A stretch of 64,000 nucleotides of DNA from Candidatus Hydrogenedens sp. (GTDB lineage Bacteria > Hydrogenedentota > Hydrogenedentia > Hydrogenedentales > JAEUWI01): assembly GCA_016125095.1 (NCBI GenBank), contig WGMK01000016.1, positions 1 through 64,000 of the forward strand, given 5' to 3'. Positions 36,501 to 43,942 of this stretch are shown here, in pieces. The notes beneath the pieces were generated by a model that saw only the letters and a program-made list of their open reading frames with translations, did not search any database and was not told where the DNA came from. The number at the start of each line of letters is the position of its first letter. Position 1 is the stretch's first letter. Position numbers and translations under genes: made by a program.

Positions 36501-37279
36501 TGGGCGAGAGCCAGGCTATCCAGGACACTCCGGTCCTGGGCGACATCGATCGGCCGGAGGACACGGGCTCCAACACGTTCATAAACGTTGGAAAAACCTA
36601 CGTGCGCAATCTCGCGCTGGAAGACACGCTCGCGCAGTTCAATGACTGGAGCCTGAATACGACGGAAGAAATCGCGGCGAAGATGTCGGGCCCGGTCGTG
36701 TTCAGTCCTTTCCTGAAACGGACCGGTGTTGTTTCCACGGAATTGATCATCGCGGTGGAAGACGAGAACGGGGGCGCGGTAACCGATGCGCAAATCCGCA
36801 TCATCCCCGGCAATGCCATTGTCGCGCCCACACCTACCCCCGGCGTCTTCGCCGCGACCGTCGTCGCGGGACGCTATTCGATCGACGTAAGTGCCCCCGG
36901 CCGGGAGCGCCGCCTGGTGATTGCGGATGCAGGCGATATCGCCGTCGAGATTGGACCGGTGGTGCTCCCGAGCACGGCGGTCGAGTCCGCGGCAGGGCGC
37001 CATCAGGCCGACATCAACGGCGACGGCACCATTGGATTGAGCGAGCTGCTAAGGGTGGTGCAGCTGTTCAATGCCCGCAGTCTTTCCTGCTCCAGCGTGG
37101 AAGACGGCTATCAGGTGGGCCCGGGTGGCGGCTTCAATTGCGAGCGCCACGCCGCCGACTTCCTGCCGCCGGCGTGGGAAATAACGTTGTCCGAGACCCT
37201 GCGGCTGGTGCAGTTCTACAACCTGCAGCAGTTCCAGTTCTGCCCCGGCCAAGGCACGGAAGACGGCTTCTGCGCTTAG
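33509..37279 (+). CDS. Protein D: large secreted Ig/beta-helix protein with EG-rich linkers and the shared tail
   Basis: The ATG at 33509 follows GGAGGG by nine bases; the frame upstream belongs to a shadow over the SGNH gene. The 1,256 residues comprise a signal peptide (core VILSLLVVLLLAAIPSAAA), an acidic GEGQAEGEG stretch, an Ig-like domain (about 45-125), four related beta-rich segments with YYNAEG / YYSLDGTDRTPG / YRSPFGVD / YLNVDGTDVTPE turns (about 130-690), a DUF5011-type Ig domain (697-775), an EG-rich linker (about 780-805), a DUF1565/right-handed beta-helix (808-1150) starting NALYVSPLGSD, and the tandem tail (DINGDGTIGLSELLRVVQLFN ... EDGFC). It is presumably extracellular and possibly surface-displayed. 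No catalytic residues are recognisable. Confidence 0.88.
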   Translation: MSRCVILSLLVVLLLAAIPSAAAFQQGAKADGEGQAEGEGACLLSVGDLSDVSAAEGSRVEIGASVPDSCGSVFYEWTFSSTPISSSATLVIDPVAPEDAGFYQLCVTDDLDTQCVSFTLTVTAPVVDSPLGWFVDNATAGAPFPPSATSAVFPSTTLYSLMNLGAAGSAAIAYYNAEGMQLGPVGNDAAFELDVLETAYFRPVQNDPDSSGGIENAVGLLVPDRPRDVDTKTNGAAELSIVEEPGNTPDIAAVRLNGWGSTLSAEVPADQQKPAVIPYFADGAPAGSGFTNNTTGGVALVYLTNRTDDAIECTFRYYSLDGTDRTPGAPDDTMQVPPRSTISYRPATDDLASIENNFTGLEGFAGNLVPDMVGDTSGSMVIDWTGSEGDIAVNLIQLFSPTGNGTRFDVASLPPAPSSDLLVAPWFEDTAPATGGNGLAGAQTGGVTTAFALHNPNGESVQIDLLYRSPFGVDVSDETSVLTLNAHETRIWRPRVTDAGLDSGTAPRSQSSATGSLYLSASQPLAGYVFEAFTNGSNYVLAGTAMQSYAVPRTSLAAPAIVDNRNAWPGDGASQTIVRVTNTSAVSTSVSVLYLNVDGTDVTPERNAFPLEAFESRSWRVGSATSPLFDSGCLFPRPVTAGHASAVFSVESGSIAGEVLVATGASGWGAYAMPTTDVPLSGTEITEGECPVFDADPPVITLEGANPEVIDCGGPYTEPGVSATDAVDGPVTVESDADSSIDLNTPGFYAVEYRAEDAAGNEAIAIRDVFVRDDCITLEGEGDGAVDGEGGPEGEGTPDGEVVPDTRNALYVSPLGSDSTGTGTAGSPWRSLAFALGRAKAAASSEFRVVVYALPGTYDEILRVPAYVTLRGAGTEDPSASIIQPDADALLAVAVAVDLAEGARLEDLEIRLPIDAPPSRTLLRINNVNAAIRRVLLNGNLAPQAIGVQILGKGSSETSFEDSVIKLVYNGLRAIDTAASFTRNTFQSIEDTAVTVYLGESQAIQDTPVLGDIDRPEDTGSNTFINVGKTYVRNLALEDTLAQFNDWSLNTTEEIAAKMSGPVVFSPFLKRTGVVSTELIIAVEDENGGAVTDAQIRIIPGNAIVAPTPTPGVFAATVVAGRYSIDVSAPGRERRLVIADAGDIAVEIGPVVLPSTAVESAAGRHQADINGDGTIGLSELLRVVQLFNARSLSCSSVEDGYQVGPGGGFNCERHAADFLPPAWEITLSETLRLVQFYNLQQFQFCPGQGTEDGFCA

Positions 37280-37393
37280 GCTGACACGTTACGCAACGGG
37301 ATCGGATTGGCGTCCTAGCGGCCGGATCGGCGATAATAGCCCACGTATTGCGATTCCGCATCCGCCGCAACCGACGGAGCCTTTCTCATTCCC

Positions 37394-38902
37394 ATGATCC
37401 CCCCCTGGTTATCCCCTCAGCCGCATGTCACGACGCCCGAGCTGCGTCGCGGCTTGCCGAACCTGTTTATCGAGGGGGTGCTGGCGTGGGTGATGACCTT
37501 CCTCACCACGGGGCCGCTGCTGATCGGCTTCGCGCTGCTGCTGAACGCCAACAACATCGTCATCGGGTTCATCGCGGCCATCGGCCCCATGGCGCAGACC
37601 ATGCAGCTTCCGGCGGTGTTTCTGGTGGAAAAGGTGCGCAAGCGCAAGTTCCTCGCCGTCGTCTTCGCGTGGGCCAGCCGGTCGGCGTGGCTGCTGATTG
37701 CCGCCCTGCCGTTCTTATTGCCGCGCGACTGGGTGCTCGCGCCGTTCGTGGTTTTGCTGCTCCTGCACTTCGGTCTCGCGGCCGTGGTGGCCACCGGTTT
37801 CAATTCGTGGATCCGGGAACTGGTGCCCGATCGGATTTACGGCACGCTGTTCGGGCAGCGCCTGGCCTGGGCGACGGCCACGGGCATGGTGCTCAGCCTC
37901 GCGGGCGGCCTGCTCATCGACTGGTGGGACAACACCGGCGGCAATCCCCTGCAGGCCTATAGCTTCATCTACGCGATCGGCGCGGTGGCGGGCCTGGGCT
38001 CGGCGTTTTTCCTCATGCGCGTGCCCGAGCCCGAAATGGCACCGGCGCTGCACCTGGGTTTTCGCGAGCTGGCCTCGGAACCCGTGCGCGACCCGAACTT
38101 CCGTCAACTGCTGATCTTCTCCGGCTGGTGGAGTTTCGCCACGAACTTCGCCGCCCCCTTCTTCGCGGTGTACCTGCTCGAGCGAATCGGGCTGAACATG
38201 GGCTGGGTGATGGGGCTGACGGCGGTGAGCCAGTTGCTCAACATCCTGTTCTTCCACGTGTGGGGCGTGGTGGCCGACCGCGCCACCAACAAGCGGGTGC
38301 TCTGGTTCACGGGCCTGCTCTTCGTCATCACGTTCCTCATCTGGCCCTTCACCACGTTACCCGATCCCTACGCGCTCACCATCCCGCTGCTGTTTCTGAT
38401 ACATATCATCGCGGGGGTGGGCACGGCCGGCGTCAACCTGTGCGCCTCGAACATCGCGCTCAAGTTGGCGCCGCTCGGCCAGGGCGGCGGCTATGTCGCC
38501 ATGAACGCCATGGTCACGGGCATTGCCGCCATTGCGGCGCCCATTGTGGCGGGCATCATGGCCGACTGGCTTTCCGAGGAGCAGTTCTCGCTGGTGCTGC
38601 TGATGCATTCGGCCGAGGGCGTGCATGAGCCCATCGCGCTCACTACCCTCAGCCTCCAGGGCCTCGACTTCGTCTTCCTCACGGCGTTCTTCATGGGCCT
38701 CTATGCCTTGCACCGGCTGCTGGCCGTGCAGGAAATCGGCGAGATCGAGGATCGCAAAATGCACCGCGAGGTGCGGCTGGAAATGGAGCGGCTCGCGCGC
38801 CAGTTCTCCACGGCTGCGGGCATCCGGCAGCTTATGGCGTTTCCCGGATCGGCCTTCGAGATTTCCGACCCGGCCGAGGATACGCCCCGCACCAGTCTCT
38901 GA
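37394..38902 (+). CDS. Major facilitator superfamily transporter
   Basis: A 502-residue protein with about 12 hydrophobic segments and MFS architecture. The loop between helices 2 and 3 reads VEKVRKRKFLAVVFAWASRS, an MFS-like basic loop, and a central loop near VVADRATNKRVLWFTG repeats the pattern at helices 8-9. It resembles the uncharacterised MFS-1 permeases common in PVC bacteria, whose substrates are unknown. The C-terminal 60 residues are soluble and charged. GGAG stands 13 bases before the ATG, somewhat far. It has no operon partner. Confidence 0.88.
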   Translation: MIPPWLSPQPHVTTPELRRGLPNLFIEGVLAWVMTFLTTGPLLIGFALLLNANNIVIGFIAAIGPMAQTMQLPAVFLVEKVRKRKFLAVVFAWASRSAWLLIAALPFLLPRDWVLAPFVVLLLLHFGLAAVVATGFNSWIRELVPDRIYGTLFGQRLAWATATGMVLSLAGGLLIDWWDNTGGNPLQAYSFIYAIGAVAGLGSAFFLMRVPEPEMAPALHLGFRELASEPVRDPNFRQLLIFSGWWSFATNFAAPFFAVYLLERIGLNMGWVMGLTAVSQLLNILFFHVWGVVADRATNKRVLWFTGLLFVITFLIWPFTTLPDPYALTIPLLFLIHIIAGVGTAGVNLCASNIALKLAPLGQGGGYVAMNAMVTGIAAIAAPIVAGIMADWLSEEQFSLVLLMHSAEGVHEPIALTTLSLQGLDFVFLTAFFMGLYALHRLLAVQEIGEIEDRKMHREVRLEMERLARQFSTAAGIRQLMAFPGSAFEISDPAEDTPRTSL

Positions 38903-38906
38903 AATC

Positions 38907-38943
38907 AAAAGCGCCCGCGTTCTCGGGGAACACAGGCGCCTTC
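38907..38943 (-). terminator. Probable terminator after the mini GspF-like gene
   Basis: On the minus strand, GGCGCC and GGGCGC pair across an 18-base loop and are followed by TTTT. It lies 20 bases past the stop at 38964 and in the short convergent gap with the MFS gene. The loop is long, so the call is moderate. Confidence 0.45.
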
Positions 38944-38963
38944 CAGATGCGTACTGCTGCGGG

Positions 38964-39152
38964 TCAGGCCGAATTGGCCCTGAGCCGCTCAATTAATGCG
39001 GCCAACCCCTCTACCTTCTTCAGCTTGATGTTGGTCAAGCCTTGCTGGCGGAGTTTGTCGTAGGCGTCCAGCTTGTCGTAAGCCACCAGGGTACCGGATT
39101 CTTCCAGCCCCGGACTGTTCAAACTGTCGCCCGTATACTTGAACACAGCCAC
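38964..39152 (-). CDS. Mini-protein resembling the N-terminal segment of PilC/GspF
   Basis: A 62-residue protein, starting at GTG 39152 eight bases after GGGAGA. Its MAVFKYTGDSL opening, G-T-L-x-A-x-D, A-x-x-K-L-R-Q-Q-G-L and final K-K-V-E-G-L match the first 60 residues of type II secretion/type IV pilus inner-membrane protein PilC/GspF (MAVFKYTA...G.L.A....A...L...GL...). The rest of GspF (two T2SF domains and membrane helices) is absent, and no other secretion genes are near. It may be a stand-alone variant of that small fold, or a fragment kept for another use. It has its own strong promoter, which argues for function. Confidence 0.75.
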   Translation of the reverse strand: MAVFKYTGDSLNSPGLEESGTLVAYDKLDAYDKLRQQGLTNIKLKKVEGLAALIERLRANSA

Positions 39153-39281
39153 GATACTGCTCTCCCATCGGTTCAGCCAACCACAACATAAGGGCGGTTA
39201 ATAGGGGAATCATCGGCTGAATCGACTGCTCTTGCATTCGTGGCAGTCCAAGTTTCAATTCAACTGTCGAGTGACCGCTTT

Positions 39282-39310
39282 AGGATAAGTTTCCGGCGCT
39301 GCAATGTCAA
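39282..39310 (-). promoter_or_regulatory. Strong sigma-70 promoter of the mini GspF-like gene
   Basis: Minus-strand TTGACA (39305-39310) and TATCCT (39282-39287) are exactly 17 bases apart. Transcription would start near 39275, giving a leader of about 120 bases before the GTG at 39152, long enough to hold a regulatory RNA structure. Confidence 0.65.
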
Positions 39311-39385
39311 GAGATAAAACTGCGAATGAGGGATGAGTTTGTCGCGAATGCAGCGCTTTTACTATGTAAGTCGCGAGTTTTGCGT

Positions 39386-39532
39386 TTACTTCTTCTCCAG
39401 TACAACGAGGAAGTCATTGTAACTTTGCCCATTATTGGCAGTAATGGAAACTACTTCCCAACCTTCGCGCAGCCGGTCTTCGAGATCGTGTTTACCGGTA
39501 CCGTTGGATTGAATGATCAAGCTTGTCTGCAC
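39386..39532 (-). CDS. 48-residue DUF4177-like mini-protein
   Basis: A short gene with a GTG start at 39532 preceded by AGAGAAGGG nine bases upstream. The product reads ...DLEDRLREGWEVVSITANNG...NDFLVVLEKK, matching the small DUF4177 fold, where L-x-x-R-L-x-E-G-W-E-V-V-S is followed by a final V-L-E-K strand. It starts 27 bases after aroD and is likely in its transcript. Function is unknown. The call rests on the site, codon use and family-like pattern. Confidence 0.6.
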   Translation of the reverse strand: MQTSLIIQSNGTGKHDLEDRLREGWEVVSITANNGQSYNDFLVVLEKK

Positions 39533-39559
39533 GATGTGAAACCCTTCTCTGGCAACTAC

Positions 39560-40282
39560 TCAGGACTGACCCGATTCCTCGGGATAGAGAGCGGAAAGAT
39601 AATGAATGGTGTCCTCACAGTTCAACTGTCCGGGGGCAGTAGGAATGCCGAGGAAAGTATAGGTAAGCAGCGAACCGAGCGCGGGAAAGAAAATACGGCT
39701 GGCCGTGGCCCAGGATCCCATGCCGATGACGATGACCCCGCGGTCGGCCTGATCGAGCGTGAACCGCGCGAGGCGGCGCATTTCTTCCGGCGTAGCGCAG
39801 TGCGCGGCGATCTTCACAACGTCCGCCCCGATGTCCATCGAGCGGTCGGCCAGGCCTTGCAGCTTCTGCAGACTCGGACAGAGCGAAAAGTGATGGTACG
39901 AGGCAATGCTGAGAACACCGGCCTTGCGCGCCTCGGTTACGACCTGCCCGCAGCAGGCGGCACCCAGTTCGCAGTCGACCGCCTCCGCATGAGGCAGGAC
40001 CGCGCGGTACAGGGCGACGCGCTCGGCATCAGGCCGGCTCCAGTTGCCGCCCTCGGCGGAGGCACGGATGGTGGCCAGGCGGGGCAGGCCCTCGAAGCGC
40101 TTGCACACGTCGACCACATAGGCGGGCTCATAGACGGCGAACTGGTCGATGCGGAGTTCGACAACATGAGCCCCGTCCTGCATGCAGGCATCCAGGATTT
40201 CGCGGTCCGGCTTGTCATTAACCGCGACCGCGACCGTGGGATGCACCCCTAACGTGCGTGTGCCGATATCGCGACGATACAT
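39560..40282 (-). CDS. aroD: Type I 3-dehydroquinate dehydratase
   Basis: AroD removes water from 3-dehydroquinate in the shikimate pathway through a Schiff-base lysine. The 240-residue product has the type I pattern: VELRIDQF (substrate-binding Arg), ATIRASAEGG, the catalytic His in SIASYHHFS and the lysine in DVVKIAAH, followed by GSWATASRIFFPALGS at the phosphate-binding end. ATG at 40282 with a GGAG element 13 bases upstream. Other shikimate genes are not present. Confidence 0.92.
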   Translation of the reverse strand: MYRRDIGTRTLGVHPTVAVAVNDKPDREILDACMQDGAHVVELRIDQFAVYEPAYVVDVCKRFEGLPRLATIRASAEGGNWSRPDAERVALYRAVLPHAEAVDCELGAACCGQVVTEARKAGVLSIASYHHFSLCPSLQKLQGLADRSMDIGADVVKIAAHCATPEEMRRLARFTLDQADRGVIVIGMGSWATASRIFFPALGSLLTYTFLGIPTAPGQLNCEDTIHYLSALYPEESGQS

Positions 40283-40363
40283 TGAAGAAAACCGCTCCAG
40301 CGCCGAAGAGGCGCGTGACTAGACCCAACCCGAATGGCCAGGCGGACAGCCCATCCACCTGTA

Positions 40364-40416
40364 TCGTCGCGCGGATTCCGGCTGCTGCAGCATTGCAGCG
40401 AACCTCCGCGCGACGA
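40364..40416. repeat. Nested perfect palindrome after the LysM gene
   Basis: Outer arms TCGTCGCGCGGA (40364-40375) and TCCGCGCGACGA (40405-40416) are perfect 12-bp complements; inside, GCTGCA and TGCAGC form a second hairpin with a 4-base loop. It begins one base after the LysM gene stop on the minus strand. With no T-tract it is either a strong stop-hairpin of another type or a REP-like element. Confidence 0.6.
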
Positions 40417-40417
40417 A

Positions 40418-43255
40418 TTATTGTTTGTATATCACATATTTTTCGCCGATGTGAAGCACGGACTTCTTGGTGAGCTTGTTCCACTTGAGGAAGTCGTCCA
40501 CCGAGACCCCGTATTTCTTGGCGATTTCATACGGCGTATCGCCGCGCTGCACGGTGTGGGAAATGGTCTTGCCGCCGCCGCCGCTCTTTTCGGGCGCATT
40601 GCCCGAGACATAGACGACATACTGCTTGCCGCGGGCGAGCTGGGCCCCGGCGCGGATGCCATTCCACTTCCGGAAATCCTCTTCCTTAACCCCGTACTGC
40701 TCGGCGATGCTGTGCGTCGTATCGTTTCGCTCGACGGTGTGGATCACCTTCCCCGGATCGCGCTGGTCTTCCTGCTCGCGGTTCGTGGTGGCGGCGGCAG
40801 GTTCGGGCTTGGATTTGGCGGCCGCGCCTTCGGCCGGGCGGATTTTGATCTCCTGCCCGATGTTGAGCGTCGAGCGACGGGTCAGGTTGTTCCACTTAAG
40901 CAGGTCCGACAGCGGCACGCCGTACTTGTCGGCGACGCCACCAAGGGTATCGCCGCGCTTGATCACATGTACCGTGGACGCGCCTGCGGGGACTTCCTGC
41001 TGGGCTTCGGGTACCGGCTTCGGTTCGGGTGCAGGAGCGGGTTCGGATTCCCGCTCCGGTTCGGGTGCAGGAGCGGGTTCGGGTGCCGACGCGGCTTCGG
41101 GAACCGGAGCCGGGGCGACCGGAGACGCCTCGGGTTCGGGGGCGGGGGCAGGCGGTGTGGGCGCTGCCGCGGGCTCGCTACCCTGAATCGTAATCTTCTG
41201 GCCGATGCGCAGGGTCGATTTGGTGGTCAGCTTGTTCCACTTGAGCAGATCCGAAAGCCCCACCTTGTACTTGGCAGCGATGCCGCCGAGCGTGTCGCCG
41301 CGCTGAACCGAATGAATAATGGTTTCGCCGGGGATGCCTTCGCCTTCGGTGCTCTCGGCAGGCGCACCGGGCACAGGCGCCGGCGGCACAGCGGGCAGTT
41401 CGAGCGCGACCTCTTCCACGGGCGCCTCGGCCACTTGCACAGGGTCGCCGGCCTGGGCCGCGAATTCGAGTCCGCGCGCGCGCCACTCGGCCAGCGCAGC
41501 CACGGCGGAGGCCTCGATACGGCGGCCCGCGTCGGAAAGCGACTGGGCCTCGTCCATGAGGCGGCGGACTTCGTTCAGCAGCCAGTCGCCGCGCTCGAAG
41601 GTATCGTCTGAACCGCTCGAGCTGGTGAGGTAAAAGGCTTGGTATTCCTTGCAACGTGCGAGGGTATCGGAAAGCGGCTCGATAAACGGCTCGCCGCGCA
41701 GCTGCTCCATCACGGCGAGCTGCCGGATGAGACGCGTGAGGTGCGCGATGGTGGAGGCGGCGACCGGCCGGGGCAGGTCGCCCGCGTGCCACTGCTGCTC
41801 GATACGCGGCAGCGTACGGATGAGCGTGAAGAATTGCTCGCGCTCCTTGAGCATGCCCTTGTTGCCCGGCACGGCGGCCACGGCCAGCCGCACCTCGTTG
41901 CCGATGGCGTCGGCGATGTCCTTGCGTTGCACCAGCTGGCTCGCCAGCTTGATCGCCTGCGCGCGCGCCGCCTGCTCGAAGAATTTGCCGCCGCGGCCCG
42001 TGAGGTACACCGGGCGCTGCGTGGCGTTGATCTGCAGATCGCCGTTGTCCTGGGCGGTGATGGCCACCGAATTGTTGTACTGGTCGAAGGCCTCGACGCG
42101 CATGGCGTCGCCGGGCTGCAGCACCACGCTCTGGTCGGCACCCTCGCTCCACAGCGCGAGATACCAGTCGGCCCCGGAGGTAAACAGGTAGTTCGTAATC
42201 TCTGCCTTCAACGGCAACGAACCTGCAAAGCGCATCGGGCCCAGCCGGTAGGTAAGCGCATTGAGTTGGTTAAACACGCGCGAGAGGCCGTTGTCTCCAT
42301 AGACGGCCGAGGCGTTGAAGCCGACCTCGGCGTAGCCCTGCGCCCACGCGCGGAAGATGGACTTGAGCAGCGAGGGCTGATCGCCCGATTCCGCCGTGGC
42401 ATCGAGCATGGCGTAGAGCGTCCAGTCCTCGAAGCCGGCGTGCTCGGCCATGCGGTGCACCGCCTCGACCGTCCAGCCGGCCTGCCCATTCGCGCTCACT
42501 GCCACGCTGCGGACCACATTGCCGAGCCCCTTCTTCATCATGGCATCGAACTGGTCCACGTCGCGCGCCGCCATGGTGAGGGGCGTAGCGCAGCCCGCCG
42601 TGCGGAGCGCCTGGATGATCGAGGCCAGCACGGGGACGGAATCCCCGGCGTAGACTTCCCAGCGCGCCACGCCGTCGCAGAGTTCGGCGGCCAGCTGGGC
42701 CACATGCTCGGCGGGGTCCGGCACTGCCGTCGCGTCCACGTAAGGCACGATTTGGAAGCCGGCATCGAGATAGCGTTTGGCGCGTTCGAGAGCGCCTTCC
42801 TGCGTCATGTCGACCCGCAGCGTGCTGAGCGGAATGCCCTTGAGTGCGCGCAGCACCTCGGGACTATCACCCGCCTGCACGCCGAAGAGCGGCAGGTGAT
42901 ATTCCCCGGCTGTGCGCCGCACGCGGGAAAAGGTCTGCCTGAGTTCTTGCGCACCCTCGGGAACATCGATGGAGACCTGAAGCGAGAAGAAGCCCGTGCG
43001 CTCGGGCAGGTTTTTGAGGGCGAACCAGTAGGGGCGGCCCGCCGCGAACGACAGCTCGCCCTCGTCGAAGCGCGCGGCCTGTTCCTTCGATTCCGTCTCG
43101 ACCGTGCCGCTCAGCCGGGCGGTGCCGCTGAAATCGGGTACGACCTCGACCACGAGGGGCTCGTCGACGTAAGAATACGGCAGGGGCTGATCGGGCGAAA
43201 CGGCCAGTTGCGAGGCCGACAGCGATAGCAGCAGGAGTGCGGCGGCGGCGTTCAT
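40418..43255 (-). CDS. Secreted four-LysM protein with a large novel N-terminal region
   Basis: The ATG at 43255 overlaps the MBL gene by four bases (ATGA); the longer frame to 43879 is an out-of-frame extension. The 945-residue product opens with a short signal peptide (AAAALLLLSLSAS). Residues about 20-600 contain a glycosidase-like TIM-barrel-flavoured stretch (SSLRVDMTQ-like LSTLRVDMTQEGALERAKRYL, then DWTLYAMLDATAE and DWYLALWSEGADQSV), which I do not recognise as a known family. The last 300 residues hold four LysM repeats (HSVQRGDTLGGIAAKYKV, HVIKRGDTLGGVADKYGV, HTVERNDTTHSIAEQYGV, HTVQRGDTPYEIAKKYGV), separated by a Pro/Glu/Ala-rich linker. Binding to peptidoglycan in the periplasm or outer surface is likely. 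Confidence 0.85.
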   Translation of the reverse strand: MNAAAALLLLSLSASQLAVSPDQPLPYSYVDEPLVVEVVPDFSGTARLSGTVETESKEQAARFDEGELSFAAGRPYWFALKNLPERTGFFSLQVSIDVPEGAQELRQTFSRVRRTAGEYHLPLFGVQAGDSPEVLRALKGIPLSTLRVDMTQEGALERAKRYLDAGFQIVPYVDATAVPDPAEHVAQLAAELCDGVARWEVYAGDSVPVLASIIQALRTAGCATPLTMAARDVDQFDAMMKKGLGNVVRSVAVSANGQAGWTVEAVHRMAEHAGFEDWTLYAMLDATAESGDQPSLLKSIFRAWAQGYAEVGFNASAVYGDNGLSRVFNQLNALTYRLGPMRFAGSLPLKAEITNYLFTSGADWYLALWSEGADQSVVLQPGDAMRVEAFDQYNNSVAITAQDNGDLQINATQRPVYLTGRGGKFFEQAARAQAIKLASQLVQRKDIADAIGNEVRLAVAAVPGNKGMLKEREQFFTLIRTLPRIEQQWHAGDLPRPVAASTIAHLTRLIRQLAVMEQLRGEPFIEPLSDTLARCKEYQAFYLTSSSGSDDTFERGDWLLNEVRRLMDEAQSLSDAGRRIEASAVAALAEWRARGLEFAAQAGDPVQVAEAPVEEVALELPAVPPAPVPGAPAESTEGEGIPGETIIHSVQRGDTLGGIAAKYKVGLSDLLKWNKLTTKSTLRIGQKITIQGSEPAAAPTPPAPAPEPEASPVAPAPVPEAASAPEPAPAPEPERESEPAPAPEPKPVPEAQQEVPAGASTVHVIKRGDTLGGVADKYGVPLSDLLKWNNLTRRSTLNIGQEIKIRPAEGAAAKSKPEPAAATTNREQEDQRDPGKVIHTVERNDTTHSIAEQYGVKEEDFRKWNGIRAGAQLARGKQYVVYVSGNAPEKSGGGGKTISHTVQRGDTPYEIAKKYGVSVDDFLKWNKLTKKSVLHIGEKYVIYKQ

Positions 43256-43869
43256 ACGCGGCCCGCCAGGAAGGGGTTGGTCCGCCGCTCTTCGCCGATG
43301 GTGGTGACCGGGCCGTGTCCGCTGTACACCACGGTATCGTCGGGCAGCGTCATGTACTTCCGCTCGATGGAGTCCATCAGCGTGGCGTAGTCGCCGCCGG
43401 GCAGGTCGGTGCGGCCGATCGACCCCGCAAAGAGGCAATCGCCGCCGATGAGGAAACCTGGCCCCAATAACGACACATGGCCCGGCGCGTGGCCCGGGGT
43501 GAACAACACCTTCAGCTCCGTGCCGCCGATGCGGATGACATCGCCCTCCTCCACAAAGCGGTCGGGCATGGGCGAGGGCTCGCAGTGCACGCCGAACATG
43601 GCGCCCTGCTGCGACAGCCCCTGCAGCAGCGGCAGGTCGAGCCGGTGGCACACGAGCGGCGCCTTGGTCAGGCGCACCATTTCGGCATTGCCGCCGGCGT
43701 GGTCGATATGGCAATGCGTGTTGAACACCATCACCACGTTGTCGTCCGCCACGGCGGCGCGCAGTTCCGGCGTCACTTCGCCCGGATCGACCACGAGGGT
43801 CTGCCCGCCGTCGCGCAGCACCAGGCAGTTCTGCATGAACGGGCTCACCAGATATTGACGGATTTCCAT
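43252..43869 (-). CDS. Metallo-beta-lactamase fold hydrolase (glyoxalase II-like)
   Basis: A 205-residue MBL protein of the GloB-like group. The metal motif is FNTHCHIDHAGGNAEM (H-x-H-x-D-H), followed by VLFTPGHAPGHVSLLG, GDCLFAGSIGRTDLPGGD (the D ligand) and YSGHGPVTTIGEERRTNPF (the last His). Such enzymes hydrolyse thioesters like S-lactoylglutathione or related metabolites; the exact substrate is not fixed. Its stop overlaps the LysM start, so the two are translationally coupled even though one is cytoplasmic and the other exported. Confidence 0.92.
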   Translation of the reverse strand: MEIRQYLVSPFMQNCLVLRDGGQTLVVDPGEVTPELRAAVADDNVVMVFNTHCHIDHAGGNAEMVRLTKAPLVCHRLDLPLLQGLSQQGAMFGVHCEPSPMPDRFVEEGDVIRIGGTELKVLFTPGHAPGHVSLLGPGFLIGGDCLFAGSIGRTDLPGGDYATLMDSIERKYMTLPDDTVVYSGHGPVTTIGEERRTNPFLAGRV

Positions 43870-43942
43870 GCGGCGCCATCCTTCCGTGTGAACCCGGAAC
43901 TATACCGGATGGGCTCCGGGGCCGTCCACGTTGGCGCGCGCG

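Noticed and set aside
40418..43879. LysM protein as a single 1,153-residue protein
   Set aside because: Residues before the ATG at 43255 come from the MBL gene read in another frame. The MBL protein has full catalytic motifs and the LysM protein has its own signal peptide.
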